A stretch of DNA of 14,355 nucleotides from JAUVYV01 sp964394625 (GTDB taxonomy: Bacteria > Planctomycetota > Phycisphaerae > Sedimentisphaerales > Anaerobacaceae). The notes beneath the pieces are model-generated. The model saw only the letters and a program-made list of their open reading frames with translations, did not search any database and was not told the DNA's origin. This document shows positions 1-5,870 of the stretch, in pieces; the stretch's first letter is position 1, and every line of letters begins with the position of its first letter. The stretch is taken from positions 1-14,355 of the forward strand of contig CAYMYK010000070.1 of assembly GCA_964394625.1 (NCBI GenBank), written 5' to 3'. The position numbers were made by a program, and so were the translations under genes.

Positions 1-1
1 T

Positions 2-178
2 CTTTACGTGTATTCTACCCGTTGGGAGACACGCTTTCATAAAATCATTGCGAGCTTACAATATGGTATTGTAAGGTTACATCAAGGCGTTGCAGGTTTA
101 CATCGTGGCATTGTTGGCTTACTCCATGGCAAAATCGGCTTTATATGCCGCAGATTAAACGGGCAAAAAGGCGGGTAA
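2..178 (+). CDS. Possible 3' end of a heptapeptide-repeat ORF, open at the left edge
   Basis: Reading frame 2 is open from the window edge to a TAA at 176-178. It encodes about 58 residues, including four heptapeptides in a row: IASLQYG, IVRLHQG, VAGLHRG and IVGLLHG, followed by a diverged KIGFICR. The tail is basic (RRLNGQKGG). The periodicity comes from the underlying 21-bp DNA repeat, so the frame may be open simply because the repeat length is a multiple of three. I recognise no domain. It is either the end of a small repeat protein or a non-coding minisatellite, and nothing in this window decides between them. Confidence 0.18.
   Translation, partial: LYVYSTRWETRFHKIIASLQYGIVRLHQGVAGLHRGIVGLLHGKIGFICRRLNGQKGG
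46..129 (+). repeat. Tandem repeat, four units of 21 bp
   Basis: Four consecutive 21-bp units start at 46, 67, 88 and 109. Each has the form YRTTGY, three to four variable bases, TTAC, and ends in GG. The best conserved parts are the TTG near the start, the central TTAC and the terminal GG. The units differ at several positions, so the array is old or under selection for a pattern rather than an exact sequence. The period is a multiple of three, giving a heptapeptide repeat in frame 2. The array lies at the outer edge of the accessory region and may extend a little on the left in degenerate form. Confidence 0.8.
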
Positions 179-234
179 GTCGTTGTTTTTAATAGAGTTA
201 GGCGAAAAAACCTGAAAATCAGCCGAAAAAGGAA

Positions 235-324
235 ATGACCGATGATAAAATCAGGGATATAATGAAGTATCTGGAAGCAAACCCCAAAGCGGGTATATCT
301 GGAAACCATATAAACAGTAGTTAG
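235..324 (+). CDS. Short truncated ORF, 29 codons
   Basis: ATG at 235 is preceded by AAAAAGG at 226-232. That is a purine-rich ribosome-binding-like run, but very close to the start. The peptide begins MTDDKIRDIMKYLEANPKAG, which reads like the charged helical N-terminus of a real protein. It then changes character (ISGNHINSS) and stops at a TAG (322-324) inside the GTTAGGC motif that precedes the next gene. The same frame is open further upstream from the stop at 199-201. I infer a gene start cut off when the following DNA was inserted near position 300. I recognise no family, and chance is a live alternative at this length. Confidence 0.3.
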   Translation: MTDDKIRDIMKYLEANPKAGISGNHINSS

Positions 325-328
325 GCAA
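301..328 (+). repeat. Boundary-like motif, copy A (before the TIR-like gene)
   Basis: The segment has the pattern GGAA, ATATAAACA, GTTAG, GCAA and ends 4 nt before the ATG at 333. A closely similar segment ends upstream of the next gene (1451-1477). GTTAGGC at 320-326 matches the GTTRRRY consensus of the 3' end of integron attC sites. No matching RYYYAAC partner could be found upstream, so this is at most half a site. It could instead be a shared promoter element, since TATAAA resembles a -10 box, with the gene starting just downstream. Confidence 0.4.
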
Positions 329-332
329 CTCT

Positions 333-1271
333 ATGACGCATATGAGTAACAGTAATACATCTCGCACCGCATTCGTCTTGATGAAGATCTCGGGCGATTC
401 ATGGAACGACAGTGCGTACCAAGCAATGTGTGAAGTCATCGAGGAGGGTGGCTATCATCCCTTGCGTGCTGATCAGATCCGCACTTCCGGCCCTGTGGTC
501 GAAGAAGTCTGCCGACTTATCCGCGAGGTACCCTTGCTGTTGATCGACACCTCGGGTGACTCCCATTCGGTTGCGTACGAGCTCGGCTATGCCCACGGCG
601 TTGGTCGCTCTCACGACAAGACGATCGTCCTCCGATCAGTGGCAAGCGGATTAATTCCATTCAACTACGCACACTTCCGGCTGATCATGTATCGCGACCA
701 GCGGCACCTAAAGCGTTTATTGAGGGAGAGGCTATCCCTCTCCACTCCGCTCCGCGACGATCAGCTTGGTTTCGCGCTCAACTTTTCGATCATGCCGAAT
801 GCTGGCGAGTACGGAGGCGCAGTCGCCAATGCCATATTAGAAGTACTAAAGGAACTGCGATACACTGGGCGCTGCGAGTACTATGCAGGAAATCCATTCA
901 CAGCCGGAGAGTCCTTCTATATTGTGGGACTAGCTCTGCGATCAGACAAAAGGCTGGTTCCTAAAGGCGGATGGTGGAAGTGTCTCACCAAGATGGTGGC
1001 CGAGAGAATCCGGCGGGCAGAAACCAAAGTCATTCTAAACGCTGACCTCTGTGAGATCGGAGAAGTACGAGACTTGAGGAGGGACTATCTCCCTCGAGGG
1101 GTAGCCGAGTTGTCCGATGGTGGCCTTGTTTCTATTCTCGGAGATAGCCAGGCAGATGACTCTTTGTTCCTGGCAGAATGTCGCGCCCTAATGGTACCCG
1201 CAACGAAGAGAGATGCCGAACAATCGGCTTCACTCGTACGCTCGACCCGTCCCCGAGTCAAGCGCCGGTGA
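333..1271 (+). CDS. Nucleoside 2-deoxyribosyltransferase/TIR-like nucleotide-binding domain protein
   Basis: The protein has 312 residues. Residues 12-125 carry the pattern of the predicted nucleotide-binding, TIR-like/deoxyribosyltransferase-like superfamily: an opening beta strand AFVLMKI (13-19), a helix, a second strand ending in RAD, then LLLIDTSGDS (68-77) and VAYELGYAHG (80-89). Conserved elements are D72, the S79-V80 pair where family members usually have N-V, and Y82-E83-L84-G85 with A87-H88. E83 is the expected catalytic or substrate-contacting glutamate. Residues 140-312 form a second region I do not recognise, with a very basic tail (RPRVKRR). Relatives of the N-terminal domain often serve as sensors or NAD/nucleotide-consuming effectors in defence, but no defence partner is visible here. 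An alternative start is M4 at 342. Neither start has a clear Shine-Dalgarno. The gene sits alone between two boundary-like motifs, which suggests horizontal acquisition. Confidence 0.7.
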   Translation: MTHMSNSNTSRTAFVLMKISGDSWNDSAYQAMCEVIEEGGYHPLRADQIRTSGPVVEEVCRLIREVPLLLIDTSGDSHSVAYELGYAHGVGRSHDKTIVLRSVASGLIPFNYAHFRLIMYRDQRHLKRLLRERLSLSTPLRDDQLGFALNFSIMPNAGEYGGAVANAILEVLKELRYTGRCEYYAGNPFTAGESFYIVGLALRSDKRLVPKGGWWKCLTKMVAERIRRAETKVILNADLCEIGEVRDLRRDYLPRGVAELSDGGLVSILGDSQADDSLFLAECRALMVPATKRDAEQSASLVRSTRPRVKRR

Positions 1272-1375
1272 GCCGTGACGTTCGGCGGTAGAGAAATATG
1301 AAAAGACGGTTTTTAAGGCGGCAGGTAGGAAATATTGAAAAAATAAAATGCGATTCAAGTAAGATTTTGGAATCG

Positions 1376-1414
1376 AAATGCTTAGTCCCGATGTGTCGGG
1401 ATAGCCAAGCATTT
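1376..1414 (+). repeat. Two-tier palindromic stem-loop
   Basis: The outer stem is AAATGCTT (1376-1383) with AAGCATTT (1407-1414), a perfect 8 bp. The inner stem is TCCCGA (1386-1391) with TCGGGA (1396-1401), a perfect 6 bp around a TGTG loop. Two bases bulge on the left and five on the right. It lies in the 215-nt gap between the TIR-like gene and the membrane protein gene. The right arm runs into TTTTATG, so it could act as a weak terminator for the first gene. It may also be a dispersed palindrome: the string TAGTCCCGAYGT recurs as a half copy at 5206-5217. Confidence 0.6.
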
Positions 1415-1450
1415 TATGTAGGTGACGCAATAGTATTTGGGATGTTATAC

Positions 1451-1477
1451 GGAACAATATAAACAATGTTAGAGCAA
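1451..1477 (+). repeat. Boundary-like motif, copy B (before the membrane protein gene)
   Basis: The segment has the same layout as the motif at 301-328: GGAA, then ATATAAACA, then GTTAG, then GCAA, with small indels between blocks. The blocks are identical and account for about 22 positions. It ends 9 nt before the ATG at 1487. The 3' part GTTAGAG deviates from the attC consensus GTTRRRY in its last base. With copy A it brackets the TIR-like gene as a unit of about 1.15 kb. Confidence 0.4.
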
Positions 1478-1486
1478 AGGGCATCT

Positions 1487-1984
1487 ATGAACAAGACCGT
1501 CATCGCAGTTGCTGCCATCGTCGCCGTGGCCTTTTTGATTGCCTTCTACATCTGGTCATCCCACAACCGATACTACATCATGATGGGATCTCAGGGCATT
1601 GCCTATGAGGTGGACAGAAAGACTGGCGAATCGTGGAGGCTTTACGGCAACCGCAAGATTGCGCAGCAAGGAGATGACGAGAGCCGCCAGAAGGAGCAAG
1701 AGTTACCGTATGCCGAGGCAAGCAAGATTACGGGGAGTGCCGGCCTGAGTTATGGCAGTTTCTCCGGCAAGCTATACAACGGAAGTGACTGGACTGTAAC
1801 CAGAGTGATCGTCAGCGTATCAGCGAAAGAGGAGGATGGGACTGTCCGCTGGTCCCGCGACTTTTCCGAGGCCCTGACGATCAAGCCACTCACCTCGATG
1901 TCGTTCGAAGTCACAGTTGTAGGAGACCAAGGAATCAAGGAAGCACCTTGGAACATCAAGAAGGTGTTCGGATACAAAGAATGA
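1487..1984 (+). CDS. Membrane-anchored protein with probable FxLYD-type beta-sandwich domain
   Basis: I choose ATG 1487 (165 aa) over ATG 1466. AAAGGG at 1476-1481 is a well-placed ribosome-binding site, and the protein then opens MNKTVIAVAAIVAVAFLIAF, a normal signal-anchor. A single membrane segment spans about residues 3-22. Next comes IAYEVDRKTGESWRLYG, a motif common in small proteins that carry a 'D..TGE.WRL' strand pair. A linker rich in Q, E and K follows. The C-terminal half (GKLYNGSDWTVTRVIVSV, then WSRDF and IKPLTSMSFEVTV) has the strand pattern of FxLYD or DUF3426-like Ig-fold domains. The product is likely fixed in the cytoplasmic membrane with the C-terminal domain outside. The function is unknown, and the domain assignment is by eye only. 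Confidence 0.6.
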   Translation: MNKTVIAVAAIVAVAFLIAFYIWSSHNRYYIMMGSQGIAYEVDRKTGESWRLYGNRKIAQQGDDESRQKEQELPYAEASKITGSAGLSYGSFSGKLYNGSDWTVTRVIVSVSAKEEDGTVRWSRDFSEALTIKPLTSMSFEVTVVGDQGIKEAPWNIKKVFGYKE

Positions 1985-2019
1985 TCGGTCGGTAAATCTG
2001 TGGACACCATACTAATTGT

Positions 2020-2050
2020 TTGACCGGGGAAAAGGAATGTAACTTATAAT
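2020..2050 (+). promoter_or_regulatory. Candidate promoter, TTGACC-19 bp-TATAAT
   Basis: TTGACC (2020-2025) and a perfect TATAAT (2045-2050) are separated by 19 bp, slightly longer than optimal. It lies after the membrane protein gene and points toward the transposase remnant and glmS. It could add a second, distal start to glmS transcription, giving a leader of about 350 nt, or it could be a relic of the inserted DNA. Confidence 0.35.
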
Positions 2051-2112
2051 GGACTTGGCCATCCTCCGCAAGGAGTCCATAGGACTGCGGATTGCATTAG
2101 CGCAGGCAATGG

Positions 2113-2310
2113 TTGTTTTATAAGCAGCGTGGAACAGCAGAGCAATGGCGAAAGGGGGGCGAATACGCGCTGAGCTGGACTCGATTTTTCTGCCTTGATT
2201 TCGTTGATAATCAGGTTCGGCTTCAATTATTTGCATTGGCCTGTAATCCTGGTAATTTCCTGAGACGTTTGGCCCTGCCAGAGAGGATCATGGGCTGGTT
2301 GGGTAATTGC
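2113..2310 (+). pseudogene. IS1380-family transposase remnant (C-terminal part)
   Basis: The frame starting at 2113 encodes FYKQRGTAEQWRKGG, then DNQVRLQLFALACNPGNFL, then RRLALPERIMGW. From family knowledge this matches the late conserved block of IS1380-type DDE transposases, where 'Y.QRGTAEQWIKEGK' is followed by 'N.VRLQL.ALAYNLGNF.R.L.LP..I..WSL'. The glutamate in GTAEQ is in the region expected for the last catalytic acidic residue. The match fades after about 2310, and the usual continuation (a helix-rich stretch of about 70 residues) is absent. Upstream, the frame is closed by a TAG at 2098-2100, and no earlier transposase motif is visible. The remnant therefore covers only about 65 of some 430-460 residues and cannot be functional. 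No start codon or ribosome-binding site supports translation. It is a scar of an insertion next to glmS. Confidence 0.75.
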
Positions 2311-2343
2311 ATAAAAGCTGCTTTATTTCGGCGGCGTTTTTAG

Positions 2344-2349
2344 TATAAT
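2344..2349 (+). promoter_or_regulatory. Candidate glmS -10 box (TATAAT)
   Basis: A perfect TATAAT lies 58 nt before the chosen glmS ATG. The matching -35 region, around 2320-2327 (CTTTATTT), is only a weak fit to TTGACA. It sits immediately after the transposase remnant. Its overlap with the in-frame ATG at 2348 argues against that ATG being used as the glmS start. Confidence 0.4.
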
Positions 2350-2407
2350 GGCGGGCTGCAATATTGCCGAATTAATATGGATTGCTGTTCGTTTAGAGGA
2401 TTTTTGG

Positions 2408-4276
2408 ATGTGCGGCATAGTTGCTTACCTGGGCAAGAAGAGTGCTCAGCCGATTCTTGTAGAGGGGCTGAAGCGCCTTGAATATCGCGGCTACGATTCG
2501 GCGGGTGTGGCGCTGCTCGAGAGCGGAGCGATAAAAATCAAAAAAACAGCCGGCAGAATCGCTGCCCTGGAGGCAATCCTTGACGAGCCGAAAGGCGAAG
2601 ATACACTCGGTCTCGGCCACACCCGCTGGGCCACGCACGGTAAGCCGAACCGGGTGAATGCCCATCCCCATATCGACTATACGGGCAAAATTTCCCTTGT
2701 GCACAACGGTATCATCGAAAACTACGCAACGCTGAAAACCTGGCTTCAGGGCGAAGGCGTCAAGTTTGTCAGTGACACCGACACAGAGGTAATAACAAAT
2801 CTCATCGGCTACTTCTATGCCAAAGGCGACGGCGGCGAAGAGAACAAACAAGGCGACGGGCAGAGCAAATTTGAATGGGCCGTCCAGCGGGCGCTGCGTG
2901 AGCTGCACGGCACATACGGCTTAGGGATTCTCTGCGCGGACTGCGGCGATACGCTCATCGGCGCCAAAAAGGGCAGCCCTCTCATTCTCGGCGTCGGTGA
3001 GGGCGAGTATGTTCTCGCCTCGGACGCAGCGGCAATCGTCGAGCACACGACTCAGGCGGTGTATCTGGCCGACAATGAGATGGTTACGCTTGACTCGAAA
3101 GGATTTCGGACGAAGACAATCGACAACGTTCCGGTAACCAAACGGCTGAGCGAAATAGAGTTTTCACTTGAGCAGATTGAATTAGGCCAATTCGAGCATC
3201 ACATGCTCAAGGAGATTTTCGAGCAGCCCAGGGCGCTGGAAACTTGTATGGGCGGTCGAATCGACGTATCCAGCGGCAGAATCAAGCTCGGCGGCATTGC
3301 GGCATTTTCCCGTCAGCTCACACGCGCCAGACGCATCATCCTGACGGCCTGCGGGACGGCCTGGCACGCGGCTCTGGTGGGCGAGTTTCTCTTCGAGCAG
3401 CTTGCACGAATACCAACCGAGACCGAGTACGCCAGCGAGTTCAGGTATCGCAATCCAATCATCGAGGACGGCACGACGGTGATATGTATAAGCCAGTCCG
3501 GCGAGACCGCCGACACCCTTGCCGCCGTGGAACAGGCCAAGGAACGCGGTGCAACGGTTCTGGGCATTGTCAATGCCGTCGGCTCATCCATCGCCCGGGC
3601 GACAGATGCAGGCGTTTATCTGCACGCAGGCCCTGAAATCGGCGTTGCCAGCACGAAGGCGTTCACCGCACAGGTGGCGGTTCTGGCAATGCTGGCAATT
3701 GAATTAGGCAGAAGAAGACACATCAGCAGCGACCAGGCCGCCGGGTACATAGAAGAGCTTTCAAAAATACCGGACAAGATAGGCAGGATACTTGAGCAGT
3801 CCGGGCACATCAAGGAAATCGCCGCGGCAAACATACAAAACAACAACTGGCTGTTTCTCGGGCGCGGTTTCAACTATCCGGTCGCCCTCGAAGGGGCGTT
3901 GAAGCTCAAGGAGATTAGCTACATTCACGCCGAGGGTTTACCGGCCGCTGAAATGAAGCATGGCCCGATAGCGCTGATTGTTGACGGTATGCCGGCGGTC
4001 TTCATCGCAACAGCCGGCCCACAGTACGACAAAATAATGGGCAATATCGCCGAGGTGCGTGCTCGCGGCGGCAAAACAATCATCGTCGCCACCGAAGGCG
4101 ACGATAACATCAAGCAGCACGCCGACCACCTGATTACCATCCCCGAAGCACCGGAGCTGCTCCAGCCGATGCTTACCGTGGTGCCATTGCAGCTTTTGGC
4201 TTATCACGCCGCTGTGCTTCGGGGCCACGACGTTGACAAACCGCGCAACCTTGCAAAGAGCGTTACGGTCGAGTAA
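2408..4276 (+). CDS. glmS: Glutamine-fructose-6-phosphate aminotransferase (isomerizing)
   Basis: The enzyme converts fructose-6-phosphate and glutamine to glucosamine-6-phosphate, the first step toward UDP-GlcNAc for peptidoglycan and LPS. I choose ATG 2408 (622 aa) because it gives MCGIV, placing the nucleophilic Cys2 at the processed N-terminus, with AGAGGA at 2395-2400 as ribosome-binding site. The in-frame ATG at 2348 would bury this cysteine. The glutaminase domain shows GHTRWATHG (70-78), HNGIIENY (99-106) and SDTDTE (122-127). The isomerase half has two SIS domains: ACGTAWHA (about 314-321), SQSGETADTL (about 362-371), STKAFTAQV and EGLPAAEMKHGP. It ends PRNLAKSVTVE, as typical GlmS does. 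Length is close to the usual 609. The excess includes a Gly/Glu/Lys-rich insert at 139-154. I see no glmS ribozyme upstream. The prepilin-like gene starts 5 nt after the stop. Confidence 0.97.
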   Translation: MCGIVAYLGKKSAQPILVEGLKRLEYRGYDSAGVALLESGAIKIKKTAGRIAALEAILDEPKGEDTLGLGHTRWATHGKPNRVNAHPHIDYTGKISLVHNGIIENYATLKTWLQGEGVKFVSDTDTEVITNLIGYFYAKGDGGEENKQGDGQSKFEWAVQRALRELHGTYGLGILCADCGDTLIGAKKGSPLILGVGEGEYVLASDAAAIVEHTTQAVYLADNEMVTLDSKGFRTKTIDNVPVTKRLSEIEFSLEQIELGQFEHHMLKEIFEQPRALETCMGGRIDVSSGRIKLGGIAAFSRQLTRARRIILTACGTAWHAALVGEFLFEQLARIPTETEYASEFRYRNPIIEDGTTVICISQSGETADTLAAVEQAKERGATVLGIVNAVGSSIARATDAGVYLHAGPEIGVASTKAFTAQVAVLAMLAIELGRRRHISSDQAAGYIEELSKIPDKIGRILEQSGHIKEIAAANIQNNNWLFLGRGFNYPVALEGALKLKEISYIHAEGLPAAEMKHGPIALIVDGMPAVFIATAGPQYDKIMGNIAEVRARGGKTIIVATEGDDNIKQHADHLITIPEAPELLQPMLTVVPLQLLAYHAAVLRGHDVDKPRNLAKSVTVE

Positions 4277-4281
4277 CGACA

Positions 4282-5049
4282 ATGCCGGTGACAGTTACGA
4301 TGGGACGATTCGACTCCAGTGTTTTACGGAAAGAGGCACGGTCGATGCCGGTTTTGCAGGGCTTTACGCTCGTCGAGCTGTTAGTGGTGCTCGCAACCGT
4401 CTCAGTAGTTCTTGCAATATTTATGCCGGCGCTCGGCAGGGCTCGGTCGGCCGCAAAGAGAGCGGCGTGCGGCAGCAATCTCAGGCAAATCGACCTTGCG
4501 ATTCGGCTGTACGCAGAGACAAACGACCAGAGGTATCCGTGCGCCGACGACCCGGTCTCGACGTCGCCGTACTGCTGGCTGTGGATGGGCCGCGGCTGGC
4601 GAAGCTTTGTCGAGCCGTACTTAGGCGGTCATATCGATGCCAACAATCCGTCGGTTCTGTTGTGCCCGGCCGACCGGAGCGACCCGCAGAAGTGGCAGTC
4701 CACGAGCTATTCGTACTCGATGGCGTTCTACCACAGTCCCCGGCAAATCGACGACATCAACGATTTTCGCCGGACGTACAGCGACCCGAAGCCCGGCATC
4801 TGCCAGAAACCCGTCAACGTTGCAAAGCCCTGCCAGAAGATAATTGCAGGCGAGTGGCTCAGCAACCACTATGTAATCAAGGAAGGCGCCGACCCCGGCT
4901 GGTGGGGCTGGGCAGGAAAGCGAAACTACCTTTTTGCCGACGGGCACGTGTACTTTTTACCGGCGGAAGATATTCTTCCCGCAAACGACGGCAACCCGAA
5001 TCCCAATCTGACTGCCGGCGGTATCACCGGCATCGACTGGCAGCCCTGA
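4282..5049 (+). CDS. Prepilin-like protein (type II secretion/pilin N-terminal methylation motif)
   Basis: The protein has up to 255 residues. It has a type IV prepilin signal, QG|FTLVELLVV, with G27 as the peptidase cleavage residue, F28 as the methylated first residue and E32 at +5. A hydrophobic helix follows to about residue 48. The C-terminal KRNYLFADGHVYFLP resembles the 'H-X9-DG' type signature of the DUF1559-like pseudopilins that are abundant in planctomycetes. Cysteines at C58, C87, C94, C118, C164 and C174 may pair outside the cell. The start is uncertain. ATG 4282 lies 5 nt after glmS but has no Shine-Dalgarno. ATG 4345 has GAAAGAGG at about 4328-4335 and gives the short leader MPVLQG, which lacks the usual basic residues. 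Linkage to glmS suggests co-transcription, but the functional link is unknown. Confidence 0.85.
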   Translation: MPVTVTMGRFDSSVLRKEARSMPVLQGFTLVELLVVLATVSVVLAIFMPALGRARSAAKRAACGSNLRQIDLAIRLYAETNDQRYPCADDPVSTSPYCWLWMGRGWRSFVEPYLGGHIDANNPSVLLCPADRSDPQKWQSTSYSYSMAFYHSPRQIDDINDFRRTYSDPKPGICQKPVNVAKPCQKIIAGEWLSNHYVIKEGADPGWWGWAGKRNYLFADGHVYFLPAEDILPANDGNPNPNLTAGGITGIDWQP

Positions 5050-5066
5050 CAATCAAACGCGTCCCA

Positions 5067-5160
5067 TTACCACCAAGACACCAAGTCACAAAGGTACAAA
5101 AGAATAACAACGTAACATAGTTAATTTGTCAGTTTTCGTGCCTTTGTGCCTTTGTGGTAA
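5067..5160. repeat. Large imperfect inverted repeat between prepilin-like and lipoprotein genes
   Basis: The left arm 5067-5094 and right arm 5133-5160 are complementary at 21 of 28 positions, with a 38-nt AT-rich spacer. Each arm is itself built from repeated CACMAAG-type units, and the outer TTACCAC/GTGGTAA ends pair perfectly. It lies wholly in the gap 5050-5283. The whole may fold into a long hairpin and stop transcription from glmS and the prepilin-like gene. On the plus strand it is followed by A residues, not a T-run, so a simple intrinsic terminator is not supported. Similar CAAAGGCAC-rich palindromes are familiar from intergenic DNA of environmental bacterial genomes (recollection, not checked). 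The rest of the gap shows only the half copy TAGTCCCGACGT at 5206-5217. Confidence 0.75.
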
Positions 5161-5283
5161 AAAAAATGCGTATAGCAAACCACTCGGAAAGCCGGGTTTC
5201 AGTCATAGTCCCGACGTAAAATGGCCGATATTAACATCTGAAAAAACTATTGAAATATGTCAACCTGCTAAAAACAGCGGAAA

Positions 5284-5805
5284 ATGACAGTAAAAAAGCA
5301 AATAACGTTCGCAGTGCTTTTACTGACATCCGCGGCGCTTTTTCTGCCGGGCTGCAAGGACAAGGACAAAAAGAGGGCAAACGCCGAGGCCAACAAGGCA
5401 AAGGCCGAGCTGGTAAAACTCAAAGCCGAGATGCTGAATCTCAAGGCGCAAAAGGCCCTTTTGAATGAAAAGCTCCGGACGGCAACACTCGCCCGGGACC
5501 AGCTTGCCAAGCAGTTCAACGAGCTTATGCTCCAGCATGACGAGCTTGCCGACGAAGCCGAAAACTCACAGCAGTCAAACGAACAACTGATAGTTCTCCT
5601 GGAAGAGCAAGTCAAAAAAGTAACTGTCCTGCAAAAACAAGGCGAGCAGTTGAAAGCGGTGGTCGAGCAACTCCGGACGACAATCAAACAGCAGCAGGCA
5701 AAGATAGCCGAGCAGCTTGCGACTATCGAGGTGCTTCAGGAGCGTTCATCGCCGGAGCCGGTCGTTGAGCAGCCGGAGCCGAACGAATTGGGCGGGCAGT
5801 TCTGA
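5284..5805 (+). CDS. Coiled-coil lipoprotein
   Basis: The protein has 173 residues. Its N-terminus is MTVKKQITFAVLLLTSAALF followed by LPGC, a lipobox with C24 as the lipidated cysteine. The proline at -2 is unusual but tolerated. From residue 26 to about 155 the sequence is nearly all A, E, K, L and Q in heptad-like spacing (for example ELVKLKAEMLNLKAQKALL), so a long continuous coiled coil is expected. The tail is rich in P and E (PEPVVEQPEPNE). ATG 5284 follows AGCGGAAA at 5275-5282. It probably anchors in a membrane and reaches into the periplasm, in the manner of Lpp-like or MCE-associated spacer proteins, but no specific family is recognised. It converges on batE with 65 nt between, and no clear terminator hairpin is seen there. 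Confidence 0.8.
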   Translation: MTVKKQITFAVLLLTSAALFLPGCKDKDKKRANAEANKAKAELVKLKAEMLNLKAQKALLNEKLRTATLARDQLAKQFNELMLQHDELADEAENSQQSNEQLIVLLEEQVKKVTVLQKQGEQLKAVVEQLRTTIKQQQAKIAEQLATIEVLQERSSPEPVVEQPEPNELGGQF

Positions 5806-5870
5806 GAAGACAAAGCTCATCCGGTGCGTACAACCGTCCTGTCAAAACAGCACGAAAGATTACGCCGGGG

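Noticed and set aside
82..309. Minus-strand 75-codon ORF across the 21-bp repeats
   Set aside because: It is open only because the repeat period is a multiple of three. The sequence is Phe/Pro/Cys-rich and has no start signal.
1272..1475. Complete integron attC site after the TIR-like gene
   Set aside because: No RYYYAAC partner complementary to GTTAGAG was found. The strong hairpin at 1376-1414 does not pair the motif ends.
2012..2236. Minus-strand ORFs opposite the transposase remnant
   Set aside because: No ribosome-binding site or recognisable motif, whereas the plus strand shows a clear IS1380 block.
2348..2407. Upstream extension of glmS from ATG 2348
   Set aside because: It overlaps a -10 box and would place the catalytic cysteine 20 residues inside the protein. 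ATG 2408 gives MCGIV and has AGAGGA in front.
1985..2407. glmS ribozyme or other riboswitch in the glmS leader
   Set aside because: No ribozyme core could be recognised, and most of the segment is explained by the transposase remnant and promoter-like sites.
4233..5120. Long plus-strand frame of 295 codons overlapping the end of glmS and the whole prepilin-like gene
   Set aside because: It is Arg/Ser/Pro-rich with no motif, while the overlapped frame has the prepilin signal and FADGHV.
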